Shown in pieces: positions 13,488 through 13,655 of a stretch of DNA of 13,655 nucleotides. The translations under genes were made by a program, and so were the position numbers. The notes beneath the pieces were generated by a model that was given only the letters and a program-made list of their open reading frames with translations, was not told the DNA's origin and did not search any database. Where the stretch lies: assembly GCA_050701115.1 (NCBI GenBank), contig JBOHER010000434.1, positions 1 through 13,655 on the forward strand, read 5' to 3'. The stretch is from JBOHER01 sp050701115. Its GTDB lineage: Bacteria > Actinomycetota > Actinomycetes > Mycobacteriales > Pseudonocardiaceae. Position 1 is the stretch's first letter. The number at the start of each line of letters is the position of its first letter.

Positions 13488-13655
13488 GCTCCCTCGCGGG
13501 ACAGGCGCGCGCTCGCCGCCTGACCACTGCAAGGATCGGCGCCGCCGTCGTCGCGGCTCTGGTCTTTGTCTCGCCGATCGCGTGGATGGTGGCGACGGCG
13601 CTGAAGACGGGCAACCAGGCCTTCTCCACGAGCCCGGTATTTCTGTTCACCCCCA
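13484..13655 (+). CDS. Sugar ABC transporter permease, MalG-like (partial, runs off the window)
   Basis: The first 57 residues of the second CUT1 permease. A basic stretch (ARARRLTTAR) is followed by one transmembrane helix (about 17-38) and then WMVATALKTGNQAF, the typical first periplasmic junction of MalG-type permeases (W-M-x-x-T-x-L-K). ATG 13484 has GGAGG (13475-13479) four bases upstream. The EAA loop lies beyond the window. It is the expected partner of the permease before it. Confidence 0.92.
   Translation, partial: MSSLAGQARARRLTTARIGAAVVAALVFVSPIAWMVATALKTGNQAFSTSPVFLFTP

Noticed and set aside
12424..13650. A 408-codon minus-strand ORF opposite the permeases
   Set aside because: Its Asp/Glu/His/Gln-rich translation is the usual complement of hydrophobic codons in the real permease gene.

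Overview
The window comes from a high-GC actinomycete. The GC-rich third codon positions, the T-box-controlled eukaryote-like ileS followed by a DUF167 gene, a mycofactocin-type dehydrogenase and CUT1 sugar-uptake genes all fit Actinomycetota. The intergenic repeats look like those I associate with Pseudonocardiaceae (Amycolatopsis and relatives), but genus placement is inference.

Left part (1-4615), housekeeping. The tail of an unidentified gene is followed by a membrane-anchored protein ending in a small His/Cys cluster that resembles the Ada zinc-binding fold. A palindromic repeat lies directly behind it. Next comes a long leader with an isoleucine T-box riboswitch of the translational type, then ileS and a DUF167 (YggU) gene.

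Scar region (4612-5164). This gene-poor stretch holds a possible minus-strand coding tail, a clear thiolase C-terminal remnant, a near-identical 22-bp repeat pair and a hairpin that may end the ROK gene.

Catabolic cassette (5165-9430). A ROK-family repressor gene (minus strand) is divergent from three tightly packed plus-strand genes. These encode an Asp-nucleophile alpha/beta hydrolase (epoxide hydrolase/dehalogenase type), a TIM-barrel glycoside-hydrolase-like protein broken by a one-base frameshift, and a mycofactocin-coupled short-chain dehydrogenase. The hydrolase and glycosidase-like genes overlap by ATGA, and the dehydrogenase starts one base after the next stop. This looks like a substrate-induced pathway for a glycosidic or alcohol-bearing compound. 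I do not recognise it as a described pathway.

Redox pair (9435-10760). A HxlR/DUF24 regulator with an N-terminal cysteine is divergent from a QorB-like NAD(P)H:quinone oxidoreductase. A palindrome in the shared control region is a likely operator. This matches the QorR/qor2 arrangement of Corynebacterium glutamicum.

Right part (10761-13655), sugar uptake. After a terminator-like hairpin and a promoter, a lipoprotein solute-binding protein and two permeases form a CUT1 ABC importer operon; the second permease is cut by the window edge. No ATPase gene is visible, which is common where a shared MsiK-type ATPase is used. A 25-codon ORF bridges the two permease genes.
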